Both the position numbers and the translations under genes were made by a program. The notes beneath the pieces are model-generated. The model ran no database searches and was not told the origin of the DNA. It saw only the letters and a list, made by a program, of their open reading frames with translations. Positions 1-8,350 of a stretch of 64,000 nucleotides of DNA are shown here, piece after piece (the stretch's first letter is position 1; every line of letters begins with the position of its first letter). Source of the DNA: Gemmatimonadota bacterium (GTDB lineage Bacteria; Latescibacterota; UBA2968; UBA8231); contig VXOR01000029.1 in NCBI GenBank assembly GCA_009840005.1, positions 22,697 to 86,696 on the forward strand, in the 5' to 3' direction.

Positions 1-993
1 AAAAGAAAAGAGCGGCCAGCTTGGGTCGGAGAGCACATCCTCCATCTCGTCAAAGAGCAGAATGGACGCCCGGCCCGGCGCGACTAGGTACTGGGCGAGT
101 CGCAGTGCTTGGAGCCGCTCGGGGCGTTCGGTTTCGTGGCCTCGCTCGTCCTCTTCACCGACGCTGTAGAGATTCATCCCCAGCCGGGCGGCCAGCGTCT
201 TGCAAAACTCGGTCTTGCCGGTGCCCGGCGGGCCATACACCAAGATGTTCACGCCCGGTGCGCCGGATTGCAGGGCACCCTTGACCAACTTTTCGATGTG
301 GTCGCGCTCCTCTGCTACGTGGTCGAAATCTGCCCACTCCAGCTCGCCCGGGGTGGCTGCGTCGAGCAGCAGGCTGCATACGTCGAGAGCGCTGTCGTCT
401 GGGGCAGAGGCCAGCCGAAGCAGTCGCTTGACGATCTCGATATCGCCGTCGTTATCGACGCACGCAAGCCCGGATTTCACGAGCGGCGCATCGGCCGCGA
501 AGCGGGCGCGGAATGCACTATCCACTAAGCCGAGCAGGCAGGGTAGGAGGGGGTGCATGATGTTAAAGAAGCGCTGTCTGAGGTAGCGACGGCCAGACTC
601 TAAAGAATCGCTCAGATCGGCAAAGACCGGGTGTGTTTCGCAGCGAAACCAAAGCTCTATGAGCGCGAGGTCCGCCGGCGCGAGGTCCATTTCCCGCCCA
701 AGCCGCTGGAGCCGTTGCGCTATGCGGTCTTTCCGCGCTCTTTTGCGGGCGGCTGCGTATTCTTTTTCGATGATTTCCCGCAGGCTCTTCCACTCCCGGA
801 CGGATAGTTTCCTTTCGCGGCGTCTGATCTCTCGCTGTTTGCTCAGTGCTTCGTTCTCGTCATCGAGCGCGAGGATGTCGCTGTTTTCGGCGACCCACTC
901 GGCTAGTGCCTCCTGTTGGGAGGTGTGGTGGAAGCGCGAGGCGGCGTTGGAGAGATAAGAGAAAATAAGCTGTCGTTCGTAGGTGTTGAGCAT
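1..993 (-). CDS. AAA+ family ATPase, C-terminus cut by window edge
   Basis: The frame reads from ATG at 993 leftwards to base 1 without a stop, giving 331 residues of a longer protein. The N-terminal ~230 residues are charged and helical and match nothing I recognise. A Walker A motif (GPPGTGKT) lies at about residue 250 and a Walker B motif (ILLFDEMED) at about 315, so this is the start of an AAA+ ATPase domain of the SpoVK/COG0464 kind. A strong GAGGAGG ribosome site precedes the ATG. The protein is probably an ATP-driven remodelling factor, but the substrate cannot be told. It opens an accessory region with toxin-antitoxin genes, so a role in a mobile or defence locus is possible but not shown. 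Confidence 0.85.
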   Translation of the reverse strand, partial: MLNTYERQLIFSYLSNAASRFHHTSQQEALAEWVAENSDILALDDENEALSKQREIRRRERKLSVREWKSLREIIEKEYAAARKRARKDRIAQRLQRLGREMDLAPADLALIELWFRCETHPVFADLSDSLESGRRYLRQRFFNIMHPLLPCLLGLVDSAFRARFAADAPLVKSGLACVDNDGDIEIVKRLLRLASAPDDSALDVCSLLLDAATPGELEWADFDHVAEERDHIEKLVKGALQSGAPGVNILVYGPPGTGKTEFCKTLAARLGMNLYSVGEEDERGHETERPERLQALRLAQYLVAPGRASILLFDEMEDVLSDPSWPLFSF

Positions 994-1334
994 AGTTTCC
1001 TCCTCAATATGAAGTGGAACGTCAAAATCTCTAGCGCACTGTTCACAATGCAAAATGTGTGAATACTGCGTATGGCAGGAGCAGACTGAAATTGTATATA
1101 GGAAACTTACCTAGAGGGTGCGACAGATCGCGTCGCAGGTAGGTCGCAGGTAGGAATTTTTTATAAAAGGATCAATTGAAGATCAATTGAGAAACCCATG
1201 AAGCGGACGAACATTCCACAAACCGATTCGATTCAAGAGCTTGCTCATTCTAGCGAATGATTTAGGATTGCTATATGGATGCGTTATATTTTTACAATAT
1301 GAAATGAATGCACTTTTTTCGCAGGAGGTTTGAT
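994..1334. other. intergenic region between ATPase and VapBC module
   Basis: No gene is supported here. The stretch is AT-rich compared with its surroundings. It holds one copy of a 46-nt direct repeat (1107-1163) and a tandem GATCAATTGA pair near 1170-1190. It must also carry the promoters for the leftward ATPase and the rightward antitoxin gene, but no convincing -35/-10 pair stands out. Confidence 0.5.
1107..1163 (+). repeat. direct repeat, copy 1 (with internal 11-nt duplication)
   Basis: This copy shares its full length with 2808-2853 apart from a few substitutions and an extra 11-nt tandem duplication (GTCGCAGGTAG). The core contains the inverted repeat GCGAC-N7-GTCGC. The two copies bracket a 1.64-kb segment with a VapBC module, an antitoxin remnant and a small gene, so they may be the ends or target duplication of an inserted cassette. 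Confidence 0.7.
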
Positions 1335-1592
1335 ATGACCCAGCTTACGGTTCGAGGAATTGACCCACACCTGCACGACGCGCTCAAGCGGGAAGCGCAG
1401 AGGCAGGGCCAGAGCGTGAACAGATACGTGCTCGATTTGCTTCGCGAAGCACTGGAACTGAACGCCTCCCCGGCCAATCGCGAATACGACGACCTCGACC
1501 ATCTCGCAGGCACCTGGACAGAAGAAGAAGCCGCGGCGTTCAATGCACACCTTCGGCGCCAGCGCCAGATCGACGAGGCACTCTGGTCGTGA
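1335..1592 (+). CDS. VapB/FitA-type ribbon-helix-helix antitoxin
   Basis: An 85-residue protein that starts at the ATG following AGGAGG. An in-frame ATG 27 bases upstream has no such site. The N-terminus (MTQLTVRGIDPHLHDALKRE) is a ribbon-helix-helix DNA-binding domain of the Arc/FitA type, and the acidic C-terminal tail would bind the partner toxin. The downstream PIN gene starts inside its stop region with a 4-base GTGA overlap, so the two are translationally coupled. By analogy with VapBC modules it neutralises the toxin and represses its own promoter. Identification rests on fold signature and gene order. Confidence 0.85.
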   Translation: MTQLTVRGIDPHLHDALKREAQRQGQSVNRYVLDLLREALELNASPANREYDDLDHLAGTWTEEEAAAFNAHLRRQRQIDEALWS

Positions 1593-1981
1593 AATTGATG
1601 CTCGACACCTCAGCCTATTCCGCGTTCAAACGCAGTCATCTTGGAGTGATAGTCGCTATTCGTCAAGCAGATGAAATCCTACTGCCATCGACCGTACACG
1701 GCGAACTGCTCGCAGGCTTTGAAACGGGGTCTCGCACGGAAGAGAACCGGGGGTCTCTGAATGAATTTTTGCAAAGCCCGCGCGTCAAACTCGTGCCCGC
1801 AGGCACGGAAACGGCAGAGCACTATGCGCGCATCTATGCTTACCTGCGGTCTCAAGGCCTTCCGATCCCGACCAACGATCTCTGGATTGCGGCTTCAGCC
1901 ATGGAGCACAGCGCCGAATTGGTGACCTTTGACGAACATTTCACACACGTAGAGCAAATCATCGTACGCTTCATCGAATGA
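1589..1981 (+). CDS. vapC: VapC-type PIN-domain ribonuclease toxin
   Basis: A 130-residue PIN-domain protein starting at GTG, overlapping the antitoxin stop. The acidic active-site residues are visible: Asp in LMLDTSAYS (about residue 6), Glu in HGELLAGF (about 39), Asp in PTNDLWIAA (about 97) and Asp in TFDEHF (about 115). PIN toxins are Mg-dependent RNases that cut tRNA or rRNA when the antitoxin is lost. All four positions are present, so the toxin looks intact. The module lies within the segment bounded by the 46-nt direct repeats. Confidence 0.9.
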   Translation: MKLMLDTSAYSAFKRSHLGVIVAIRQADEILLPSTVHGELLAGFETGSRTEENRGSLNEFLQSPRVKLVPAGTETAEHYARIYAYLRSQGLPIPTNDLWIAASAMEHSAELVTFDEHFTHVEQIIVRFIE

Positions 1982-1997
1982 TCGCTTCAACCCCATA

Positions 1998-2426
1998 GCA
2001 TGGCACGACGTCATTAGAGCGTCCGAGATGCAGCCAAGAGACCGAATTGCCACCAAACGAATGAAAGGTGGAGGCCACACCGGTATTCGCATCCTTCATC
2101 TCGGAATTGAGCGCACGCTGCTGGATGGCCTCTCTATGCCACAGTACTGCGGCGACTTCGCCAAGGTGCTCCACGCCTTCGAGATTGGAATGGCTCAACT
2201 GGATATTGAACGGATCACCGAGTATGCCCTGCGGCTAGACGCGGCGACTGCCAAGCGCCTAGGGTGGGTTCTCGAATCCAAGGAGGTCAATCCCTCCCAA
2301 GTTGACCGCCTGACCGCACTTCCGATCAAGGGCTATCGGAAGCTCGATTCTGCTGGACCGAAAAAGGGCCGTTACAATAGTCGCTGGATGGTCCAGGAGA
2401 ATCTGCCGGGAAGGATCGGCGCATGA
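1998..2426 (+). pseudogene. AbiEi-family antitoxin, C-terminal remnant
   Basis: The open frame starts directly after an in-frame TAG at 1995-1997 and carries 142 codons. The segment ERTLLDGLSMPQYCGDF and the tail with RKLDSAGPKKG and RWMVQENLP look like the C-terminal half of AbiEi-type antitoxins, regulators of type IV abortive-infection modules. The N-terminal winged-helix domain is missing, no ribosome site precedes the first ATG at 2028, and no AbiEii nucleotidyltransferase gene follows. I therefore read it as a decayed fragment. A short functional protein from 2028 cannot be excluded. Confidence 0.6.
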
Positions 2427-2444
2427 CGATCCGTAGCCGACGTT

Positions 2445-2720
2445 TCACTTTTCGACTCCTTGCAGACTTCTGTGCCAAACCAACACCACTGAACGAGGCG
2501 ACAGGATTCCAGTGCTGTCATAGTGCTCAAGTGTCGCCTCGGTCCGCTGATTGTGGACCCAAGTCTCTCCGTCGATATCGGAGCCGACCCTACTGACAGA
2601 AACATCCTCATAGCCCAAGTCCTTCAATGCCAAGGCCAACGGGCACTCAGACGGCGAATCTTGAACGCCTTGTGCGAAATGACGGTCTGATATCGCTACG
2701 CGTATCGTCTTCGTTTTCAT
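2445..2720 (-). CDS. small conserved-looking hypothetical protein
   Basis: A 91-residue protein on the opposite strand to the AbiEi remnant. The ATG at 2720 is preferred because the coding-like sequence (MKTKTIRVAISDRHFAQGVQ) begins there, behind a purine-rich but weak ribosome site. The frame also has an ATG at 2786. A segment SPSECPLALALKDLGYEDVSV resembles small proteins with a CPLALAL-type motif found in phages and plasmids, as far as I recall. Function is unknown. It lies just inside the right direct repeat, so it may belong to the inserted cassette. Confidence 0.5.
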   Translation of the reverse strand: MKTKTIRVAISDRHFAQGVQDSPSECPLALALKDLGYEDVSVSRVGSDIDGETWVHNQRTEATLEHYDSTGILSPRSVVLVWHRSLQGVEK

Positions 2721-2807
2721 TTCACTTTCTCTTTCTCCAAACGATCCCGTTGCTTTTCTCAAAACTTGTTCACCATCTGTCGCCATTCTGGGAACTGATA
2801 GATGAAT

Positions 2808-2853
2808 TTACCTAGGAGGTGCGACAGATCGCGTCGCAGGTAGGAACTTTTTA
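2808..2853 (+). repeat. direct repeat, copy 2
   Basis: Second copy of the repeat at 1107-1163, in the same orientation and without the 11-nt internal duplication. It reads TTACCTAG, then a GCGAC-N7-GTCGC inverted repeat, then a T-rich end. Confidence 0.7.
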
Positions 2854-2998
2854 TGAGGCGGTTCTAGCCTCAGGCCATTCCTTTGAGAGTGCCCCATGTT
2901 TATATTCGGAGAAGCGTTCGCCGGTTTGCCGGAATGGGCTGTCAATACCGTAGTCCGCGAAGTGGAACCAAAGACATTCAAAAAGAAGGTACGAATAA

Positions 2999-4258
2999 AT
3001 GACCTGTTCAAATCCGTTTGATCGTGCAAATCTGTTTAATCCATTTGATTCTCGATCTATTAAGCATGAAGATCGCTTAACTTGGGCATTTCTCGTAGTT
3101 CTCAAATACGATCCGTTCCTGCAGAACTTCCTGCGTGAACTGGTAGAATCGCTGGCTCCCAAGCTTCGGAAGCATGGCAATACTTGGGAGCCAGCGAATG
3201 TCTCAACGCAGACCAAGTGGATTGAATCGTCCACTATCCCCCTTGTTTCCGTTCTTCTTACCGATGTGTCCATTCAGAAAAAAATAAGGGTCCAATGGTC
3301 AGATCGTCCTGATCCTAGGTATGATGGCGTAATCGAGTATCCAAACTGCATGACCCTGATCATCGAAAACAAACTCTCGCATGGCGATGTATGGGAAGAA
3401 CAGTTGTCTCCGAGACGAGATTCGTTCTTGGGTGACATTGACGATGACACGCTGTATGATTCGGCGATATGCCTAGAGTGGTCAGAAATTCTGGAAGGCG
3501 TGCTCAAGTATGCCGACTCCGACATCGCGCCGTTCAATAGCCGCAAGATCACCCGCGATTTCCTGTCGTTCGTGGAGGAAGTTCACCCTGCACTGACTCC
3601 CTACCGCACGTTTGAACTCTGCGGCGAGAGACGTGAAGCTTTACAGAGGCGGACGAGCCGTCTAGTAGATGATTTGGCAGAGAAGGTGGGCAAGGAAGAC
3701 GTAGAAAGTCGGGACGGGTACCTATTCCGACCGGGCAAGATTGCTGAGAGAGTTATGATTCATATTGAATCCCGGAAACTCAAGGTGGGACTTGCCCCGG
3801 CCGACACTGTCGGGCAAGCTCGTTGTTTCTACAAAGCGGTGGACAAGGCGGCTTTTCTCTCCTTGAAAAAGTGGAAGGTCAAACCCAATCTCCATTTCTC
3901 CTTTATGGGCACTCACTTAGTCTGGGCTGAAACAGCTTTGGGAATCCACGAATACTTTGACCATTTCTCAGAAAGATCGTCGTATGGGCAAAGGTCGGCA
4001 GATCGGGACACACTGTCGCGCTTGGCTTGTCAATGGGAGCATGAGGGCCTTATCAGTTCGGCTGATCGTAAGAAAATCGAAGACGAGTTCATTAATACAA
4101 AGCGGGAGACCATCAATATCGTCCCGGGGTTCTCGGTCACTCGAGAATGGGATCTCAGTGCCGTGATCAAGCTGGAGGAGCAAGGAAAACTTGAAGAATG
4201 TATCATTGATGCGCTCGCTGCTCCTCTAGCAACGTGGGAGAAACGCTGTAGAGCATAG
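2999..4258 (+). CDS. possible PD-(D/E)XK nuclease-family protein
   Basis: A 419-residue cytoplasmic protein starting at ATG behind AGAAGG. The candidate catalytic core lies at about residues 108-130: an Asp in PRYDGVIEY followed by LIIENKL, which fits the D-(E)-x-K pattern of PD-(D/E)XK enzymes of the PDDEXK_4 kind. No signal peptide or membrane segment is visible. The C-terminal half is rich in charged helices and is not recognised. The gene converges on a WYL-domain regulator with under 100 bases between them, a neighbourhood often seen in defence loci. Nuclease activity is inferred from a short motif only. Confidence 0.6.
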   Translation: MTCSNPFDRANLFNPFDSRSIKHEDRLTWAFLVVLKYDPFLQNFLRELVESLAPKLRKHGNTWEPANVSTQTKWIESSTIPLVSVLLTDVSIQKKIRVQWSDRPDPRYDGVIEYPNCMTLIIENKLSHGDVWEEQLSPRRDSFLGDIDDDTLYDSAICLEWSEILEGVLKYADSDIAPFNSRKITRDFLSFVEEVHPALTPYRTFELCGERREALQRRTSRLVDDLAEKVGKEDVESRDGYLFRPGKIAERVMIHIESRKLKVGLAPADTVGQARCFYKAVDKAAFLSLKKWKVKPNLHFSFMGTHLVWAETALGIHEYFDHFSERSSYGQRSADRDTLSRLACQWEHEGLISSADRKKIEDEFINTKRETINIVPGFSVTREWDLSAVIKLEEQGKLEECIIDALAAPLATWEKRCRA

Positions 4259-4352
4259 GCAATCGGCATCACTTGGAGCGGCTCTGTCGCTACATGATCT
4301 GTCTGCCGTTGTCCTAAGTCGGGTTGCACGTACTCGATGCTCTGCGGCCAGA

Positions 4353-5330
4353 TCACGTCGCACCCTCGTCATCCAATCCTAGCGCCGCCCGCATCTCCTC
4401 CCGCACCGCCTCCCGCAATTCCTCCGGCTCCAGCACCTCAGCCGCCGCTCCAAAGCTCAAAACCCAACTCTTGATCTCGTAGAATCCCCCGGCCCGCAGC
4501 CGCAGAACCACCCGCCCGTCCTCCAGCTCTTCCAACTCTTGGCTTGGATGCCAGGTTCGCTCCCGTATGTAGGGTGCCTGCTCCTCGGTGAACTGAACCG
4601 CCACATCCATCGGCTCCTCAAACGAGACGCCGAACGCATTGCTTACTTGCTCGTCAACTGACAGGTGATCCGGCGGCTCAAATTCCTTTTCGGTCACTTC
4701 CACCGCCTCAAAGCGGTCCACCGCCTGCGTGATGAGCTGGTCGTAGCAGGGTACCCGCGAGACTACGTAAAGACCTCCCCGGTGCGGCAGGAGACGTAGC
4801 GGTTCGATGTTGTACTGCCGGGCTTCCTCCGCCCATGGCGAGCGGTAGCTCACCCAGCACACGCGGCGATTCAGTATGGCGTCGTGCAGGTTTTCGAGTA
4901 TCTCTCGGGCGTCTTCATACGGCTTGTGCCCGCGCGTCAGCGGCACGTAAGCCTCTGCGGCTCGCTCTAGGAATTGCCGCATCTCTGGGGGCATGGCCTG
5001 GGTCAGTCTGCGAATCGCCGACCGCAGGTGCTCACCGAACGGCGTCCCCACTAGCCCCATACCCGCCTGCTCGGCAAAGATCATCGCCGCGATTTCCATG
5101 ATCGGAAAGTTTAGCGGCAGCCCGGTGTCCTTCTGTAGTTGGTAGTAGATGCGCTGATCGGTGCGCCGTTTTTCGTTCAGTATAAATCCGGCCTCGCGCA
5201 GGTCTCCTAGATCGCGCTGTATGGTGCGCCTATCTACGTTGTACTCGTCCGCCAGTTCACGTGCGCTCATCCCGTAACGCCGCGCCTGTAACTCTCGCAG
5301 GATGTCCAGTTGCCGCACAATCTGCTTCAT
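4353..5330 (-). CDS. WYL-domain transcriptional regulator (HTH + WYL)
   Basis: 325 residues. The N-terminus (about 1-60) is a DeoR/HTH_11-like winged helix containing MSARELADEYNVDRRTIQRD. The middle (about 150-230) is a WYL-type domain, with VCWVSYRSP and LLPHRGGLYVV at the usual positions, and the rest is a WCX-like C-terminal domain. WYL regulators bind nucleic-acid-like or nucleotide ligands and often repress defence or DNA-damage genes. It is transcribed away from the PemK-type module and towards the nuclease-like gene. Its target is unknown, but its own upstream region and the adjacent palindrome near 5420 are candidates. Confidence 0.88.
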   Translation of the reverse strand: MKQIVRQLDILRELQARRYGMSARELADEYNVDRRTIQRDLGDLREAGFILNEKRRTDQRIYYQLQKDTGLPLNFPIMEIAAMIFAEQAGMGLVGTPFGEHLRSAIRRLTQAMPPEMRQFLERAAEAYVPLTRGHKPYEDAREILENLHDAILNRRVCWVSYRSPWAEEARQYNIEPLRLLPHRGGLYVVSRVPCYDQLITQAVDRFEAVEVTEKEFEPPDHLSVDEQVSNAFGVSFEEPMDVAVQFTEEQAPYIRERTWHPSQELEELEDGRVVLRLRAGGFYEIKSWVLSFGAAAEVLEPEELREAVREEMRAALGLDDEGAT

Positions 5331-5419
5331 TGAATCAGCCTTTTATAGATGTGAATCTAACCCGTGAACTAGATACAGTTCGGGGCACTGATTATGGCTT
5401 GACTAGGGCCTTCTAAGGC

Positions 5420-5438
5420 GGTAACCTTTTTTATTACC
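5420..5438. promoter_or_regulatory. inverted repeat upstream of toxin-antitoxin genes
   Basis: GGTAA and TTACC arms are separated by a nine-base, mostly T spacer, about 50 bases before the antitoxin start. It could be the operator for antitoxin autorepression or a WYL regulator site. Confidence 0.35.
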
Positions 5439-5485
5439 TAAAGTTATACGGGATACCCAAACCCGATGACCAGAGGAGATAGAAC

Positions 5486-5707
5486 ATGACCAAAATTATT
5501 GAAGCGGTAATCGATGAGCAGGGCAATGTTAGCTTGCTGGAGCCGGTCCAATTGCCCAAACCGCAACGCGCATTTGTGACGATTCTCTCCACTGAGTCGG
5601 ATATGGCTGAAACTGCCTTGCTTAGTGAAGCCGCATTAGCTGAAGATTGGAATCGCCCAGAAGAGGATGCCGCATGGGCACACCTACAGCAAAATCAATC
5701 GTCTTAG
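5486..5707 (+). CDS. small antitoxin paired with PemK/MazF-type toxin
   Basis: A 73-residue protein starting at ATG behind an AGAGGAG ribosome site. The N-terminus (MTKIIEAVIDEQGNVSLLEP) resembles the beta-stranded start of small MazE/DUF2281-like antitoxins, and the rest is acidic and helical, as expected for a toxin-neutralising tail. The identification rests mainly on its position: the downstream PemK-family gene overlaps it by 34 bases, so the two are co-translated. A DNA-binding fold is not certain from sequence alone. Confidence 0.7.
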   Translation: MTKIIEAVIDEQGNVSLLEPVQLPKPQRAFVTILSTESDMAETALLSEAALAEDWNRPEEDAAWAHLQQNQSS

Positions 5708-6018
5708 TACCATTTTCATTTTCCGATCTGTCACAGACGAAATTGAGACCAGCCTTGGTATTGGCCGAAACAGATCGGGGAGATTGTATCCTCTGCCAAA
5801 TTACGAGCAATCCCTATGGAGACAGCCGAGCTATCGCGTTGACCAACAACCAATTAGCTGCCGGCTCCTTACACAAGATAAGCTATGCTCGCCCTAGTAA
5901 ACTGTTTACTGCTAATCACAATCTCATGCAGAAAGAGATCGGAAGCCTAACAGCAGACGCCTTTAAACAAGTCATTGAGGGCGTCATCAACATTCTCCGT
6001 TCGAGCACGACTCAGTAG
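5674..6018 (+). CDS. PemK/MazF-family endoribonuclease toxin
   Basis: 114 residues from the ATG at 5674, which follows GAGGATGCCGC inside the antitoxin gene. The frame is open to an earlier ATG at 5647, but homology-like sequence begins at the later one. IVLVPFSFSDLSQTKLRPAL and the central CQITSNPYGDSRAI segment match the PemK/MazF SH3-like barrel, where the loop after the first strand and a central Thr/Ser form the RNA-cleavage site. A conserved-looking C-terminal helix (IGSLTADAFKQVIEGVINIL) is also typical. Such toxins cut mRNA at short motifs. The copy appears intact. Confidence 0.88.
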   Translation: MGTPTAKSIVLVPFSFSDLSQTKLRPALVLAETDRGDCILCQITSNPYGDSRAIALTNNQLAAGSLHKISYARPSKLFTANHNLMQKEIGSLTADAFKQVIEGVINILRSSTTQ

Positions 6019-6031
6019 ATGTACTAATCCC

Positions 6032-6724
6032 CTAATCCGCTGCTCGCTTCACCAAGTGCTCAAATAGCTTCACCCAAATCGTCTTAGGCATCCGCTCCGG
6101 GTGAAACTGCACGCCGATTAAGCGGCCATCCGCACTCTCAACCGCCTCCACGATACCATCGCCGCTGCGCCCGCTGATGTCCAAGCCCGCGCCGGGCCGA
6201 TCAATGGCCTGCAGGTGATTGGAATTGACCCGCGAAGGGCCAGCAAGGCCGAGCGCAGCCAGCACCGTGCCCGACTCTACTTGGAGATCGTGCTCGATCC
6301 AATTGTCCGCAGTCCGCTGTCGCGCATGCGGCTCAACGCCGAGTTGGGTTTCCACGTCCGCCCAGATCGTGCCGCCCAACTCGGCGCTGATAAACTGCAT
6401 TCCGTAGCAGATGCCCAAAACCGGCAACTGGCGCTCTTGCGCGGCCTCGAAGCTCCAGCGGTCGGCTTGGTCGCGCTTGGCCGCCACTGGCGGTAGATCG
6501 CTGGGTAGGGTGCCGATTAGGCCGCGCTCAATGCCCGGGCCGCCGGTGATCAACAGACCATCGATGCGCTCGAGTACCGCTTGCAGCGGAGCGCGGTCTG
6601 TGGTCATGGGCAGCACGAGCGGGGTACCGCCCGCCTGCACGACCGCGTCCACGTATTGGTACTCGAGGACTTGATGGCCGTTGGCGTTTAGGCTGCTGGT
6701 GATGCCGATGAGCGGGCGGGACAT
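6032..6724 (-). CDS. class I glutamine amidotransferase-like (gamma-glutamyl-GABA hydrolase family)
   Basis: 230 residues of the peptidase C26 / PuuD type. The nucleophile elbow LGICYGMQ gives the catalytic Cys at about residue 104, and VQFHPERMP near the C-terminus gives the His-Glu pair. ITGGPGI is the oxyanion-loop region. These enzymes hydrolyse gamma-glutamyl bonds, for example gamma-glutamyl-GABA in putrescine breakdown. No other putrescine genes are near, so the substrate is open. The start codon overlaps the stop of the upstream DUF5069 gene by one base, indicating a two-gene operon. Confidence 0.88.
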   Translation of the reverse strand: MSRPLIGITSSLNANGHQVLEYQYVDAVVQAGGTPLVLPMTTDRAPLQAVLERIDGLLITGGPGIERGLIGTLPSDLPPVAAKRDQADRWSFEAAQERQLPVLGICYGMQFISAELGGTIWADVETQLGVEPHARQRTADNWIEHDLQVESGTVLAALGLAGPSRVNSNHLQAIDRPGAGLDISGRSGDGIVEAVESADGRLIGVQFHPERMPKTIWVKLFEHLVKRAAD

Positions 6725-8085
6725 CAGACGCCGGCCTTGAGCCTGGCGAAGGAGACCTTGTCGTCGAGGAGGACTAGGGCTACAAAGCTCTCGATGTCGG
6801 TGCGCGAGGCGTCGAGCCGGGAGACGGCATTGAACAAAAAGTCCTGCTGCCGGTCGTTGCGCGGCCCGGCGGTCAGGAGCCGTTGGTTAAACTGCGCCTT
6901 GTCTTCCTCGCTTTTGTTGGATAGCCGCTCGCCCAGCCACGCCACTAGCGCCGCGTCGGTACTGTTGGCTGCAATTGCCTCGGCAAAGGCTTCCTGGTCA
7001 ATGCCGAGGAAGTCCAAGACTGCGCGGTCGAAACCCGAATCCTCGCCGCACCAGTAGTCGCCTAGGCAATTGCCGTGCGCGGCGCGGAATTTGTCGATCA
7101 TCCGCGCGAGGCAGGCGAGGCCGCCGACGCTCAGGTCAAACGGGCTGCGCGGCGGGTGCCGGCGCAAGTCCGTCAGCCCAAAGCTCAACTCGTCGTCGAG
7201 GTCTTGCAGGTCGAAGAAGCTCTGGACATCTGTGCGCTCGGGCGCGATCTCGGCGCGGCGCGAGGCGAGCCGTTCGCGCATCTGGTCGTAGTTACCGGAG
7301 GCGTCGAATATATCCGGGTGATATGAATGATAGAGCGGGTGGGCCGGGTGGCGACCGACATTAGCGCGGCAGACGCTGAAAGCGCTCTTGTCCGCGGCCG
7401 ATTTCTCGCAGCATTCGGCGATCCATTCGGTCAACTCGTCGTCGTTGGGGTTTTCGTACGCCGCTTGGCGAAAGGCGTCCTCTGCAATGCCCAAGAATTC
7501 CAAGATGGCCGCGTCTTGGCTGGAGTCGGCACCGAAGCGGTACTCGCCTAACTTGCCGCAGGTGACCGCCCGTGCCTTGTCGGCCATGCGCGCCGTGCCC
7601 GCCACGCCGAAGACGCTGCGGAGGTAGGGGCTACGCGGCGGTTGGGAGGTTAGGTCTAGGTCTCTGAATGCGCCCCAGTCGTCCAATTCGATGGAGGCGA
7701 AGACCGTCTTGATGTCCGTGCGATCCGGGGCGTACTTGGCGATCCGCTCGACCAGCAGCCGCTCGTGTAGCTCGTCTTGCGGCTCGCGGGTTAGGTGTTC
7801 CTTGTTGAAGGCGTCTATCTCCGATTGGCCTTTCTGTGCTCTTTCCAGCGCCATAACGCCCAGAACCTCGTCGTCTAGTTCGGCGACGGCCTCGGCGAAT
7901 TCAGCGGCGTCCATATTGATGAATTCGAGCACTTCGACATCGAGGCCGGAGTCGTCTCCATATTTGAACTCGCCGATGGTCTCGGCGTTGTGGCCGCGCG
8001 CCTTGTCGATCATGCGCGCCAGCCCGACGATACCGGCGACTTGGGCGTTGGAGGGTCGGCGGGGTGGTTGTCTCGTTAGATCCAT
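6724..8085 (-). CDS. triple DUF5069 domain protein
   Basis: 453 residues containing three copies of one domain of about 140 residues, starting near residues 1, 142 and 306. Each opens with a DLT/DLR-x-(Q/H)PPR-(R/S)P block, followed by a LARM(I/A)DKxRA helix, a G(E/D)Y-x5-DS turn and a LDFLGI/LEFINM-like helix, which is the DUF5069 pattern. DUF5069 proteins are usually single-domain and uncharacterised, so a tandem triplet is unusual. Sequence between repeats has diverged, which suggests an old duplication. No signal peptide is present, so it is cytoplasmic. Function is unknown. Confidence 0.85.
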   Translation of the reverse strand: MDLTRQPPRRPSNAQVAGIVGLARMIDKARGHNAETIGEFKYGDDSGLDVEVLEFINMDAAEFAEAVAELDDEVLGVMALERAQKGQSEIDAFNKEHLTREPQDELHERLLVERIAKYAPDRTDIKTVFASIELDDWGAFRDLDLTSQPPRSPYLRSVFGVAGTARMADKARAVTCGKLGEYRFGADSSQDAAILEFLGIAEDAFRQAAYENPNDDELTEWIAECCEKSAADKSAFSVCRANVGRHPAHPLYHSYHPDIFDASGNYDQMRERLASRRAEIAPERTDVQSFFDLQDLDDELSFGLTDLRRHPPRSPFDLSVGGLACLARMIDKFRAAHGNCLGDYWCGEDSGFDRAVLDFLGIDQEAFAEAIAANSTDAALVAWLGERLSNKSEEDKAQFNQRLLTAGPRNDRQQDFLFNAVSRLDASRTDIESFVALVLLDDKVSFARLKAGV

Positions 8086-8170
8086 GAGGAATAGCTCCTA
8101 GGTTTTGGGTGAGGGTTTTCAATATATCAACCGTAGAAGAGTCGGCAATGCTAAGTACACGACAGTAGAA

Positions 8171-8273
8171 GCGGTATGAGATGTTTCGCTTCGCTCAACA
8201 TGACAAGTGCTAACATTCGCTTCCCAGTGTCATGCTGAGCGGAGCGGAGCGGAGTCGAAGCATCTGATACCGC
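8171..8273. repeat. long imperfect inverted repeat (REP-like)
   Basis: The left arm (8171-8204) and right arm (8229-8273) are reverse complements apart from a small GGAGC-type insertion, and contain the GTCATGCTGAGC core. It lies between divergent genes and is probably a dispersed REP-type element. Confidence 0.75.
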
Positions 8274-8350
8274 GATGCTCATGCGTAAGTACTGTCCTGT
8301 ATTAAGCCGCAATGTTTGACGCTTCTACGGGCGGCTTCTATACTCTGCCC

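Noticed and set aside
4357..4367. Third, inverted copy of the 46-nt repeat (GTCGCACCCTC)
   Set aside because: Only 11 bases match, and they lie inside the WYL gene's 3' end.
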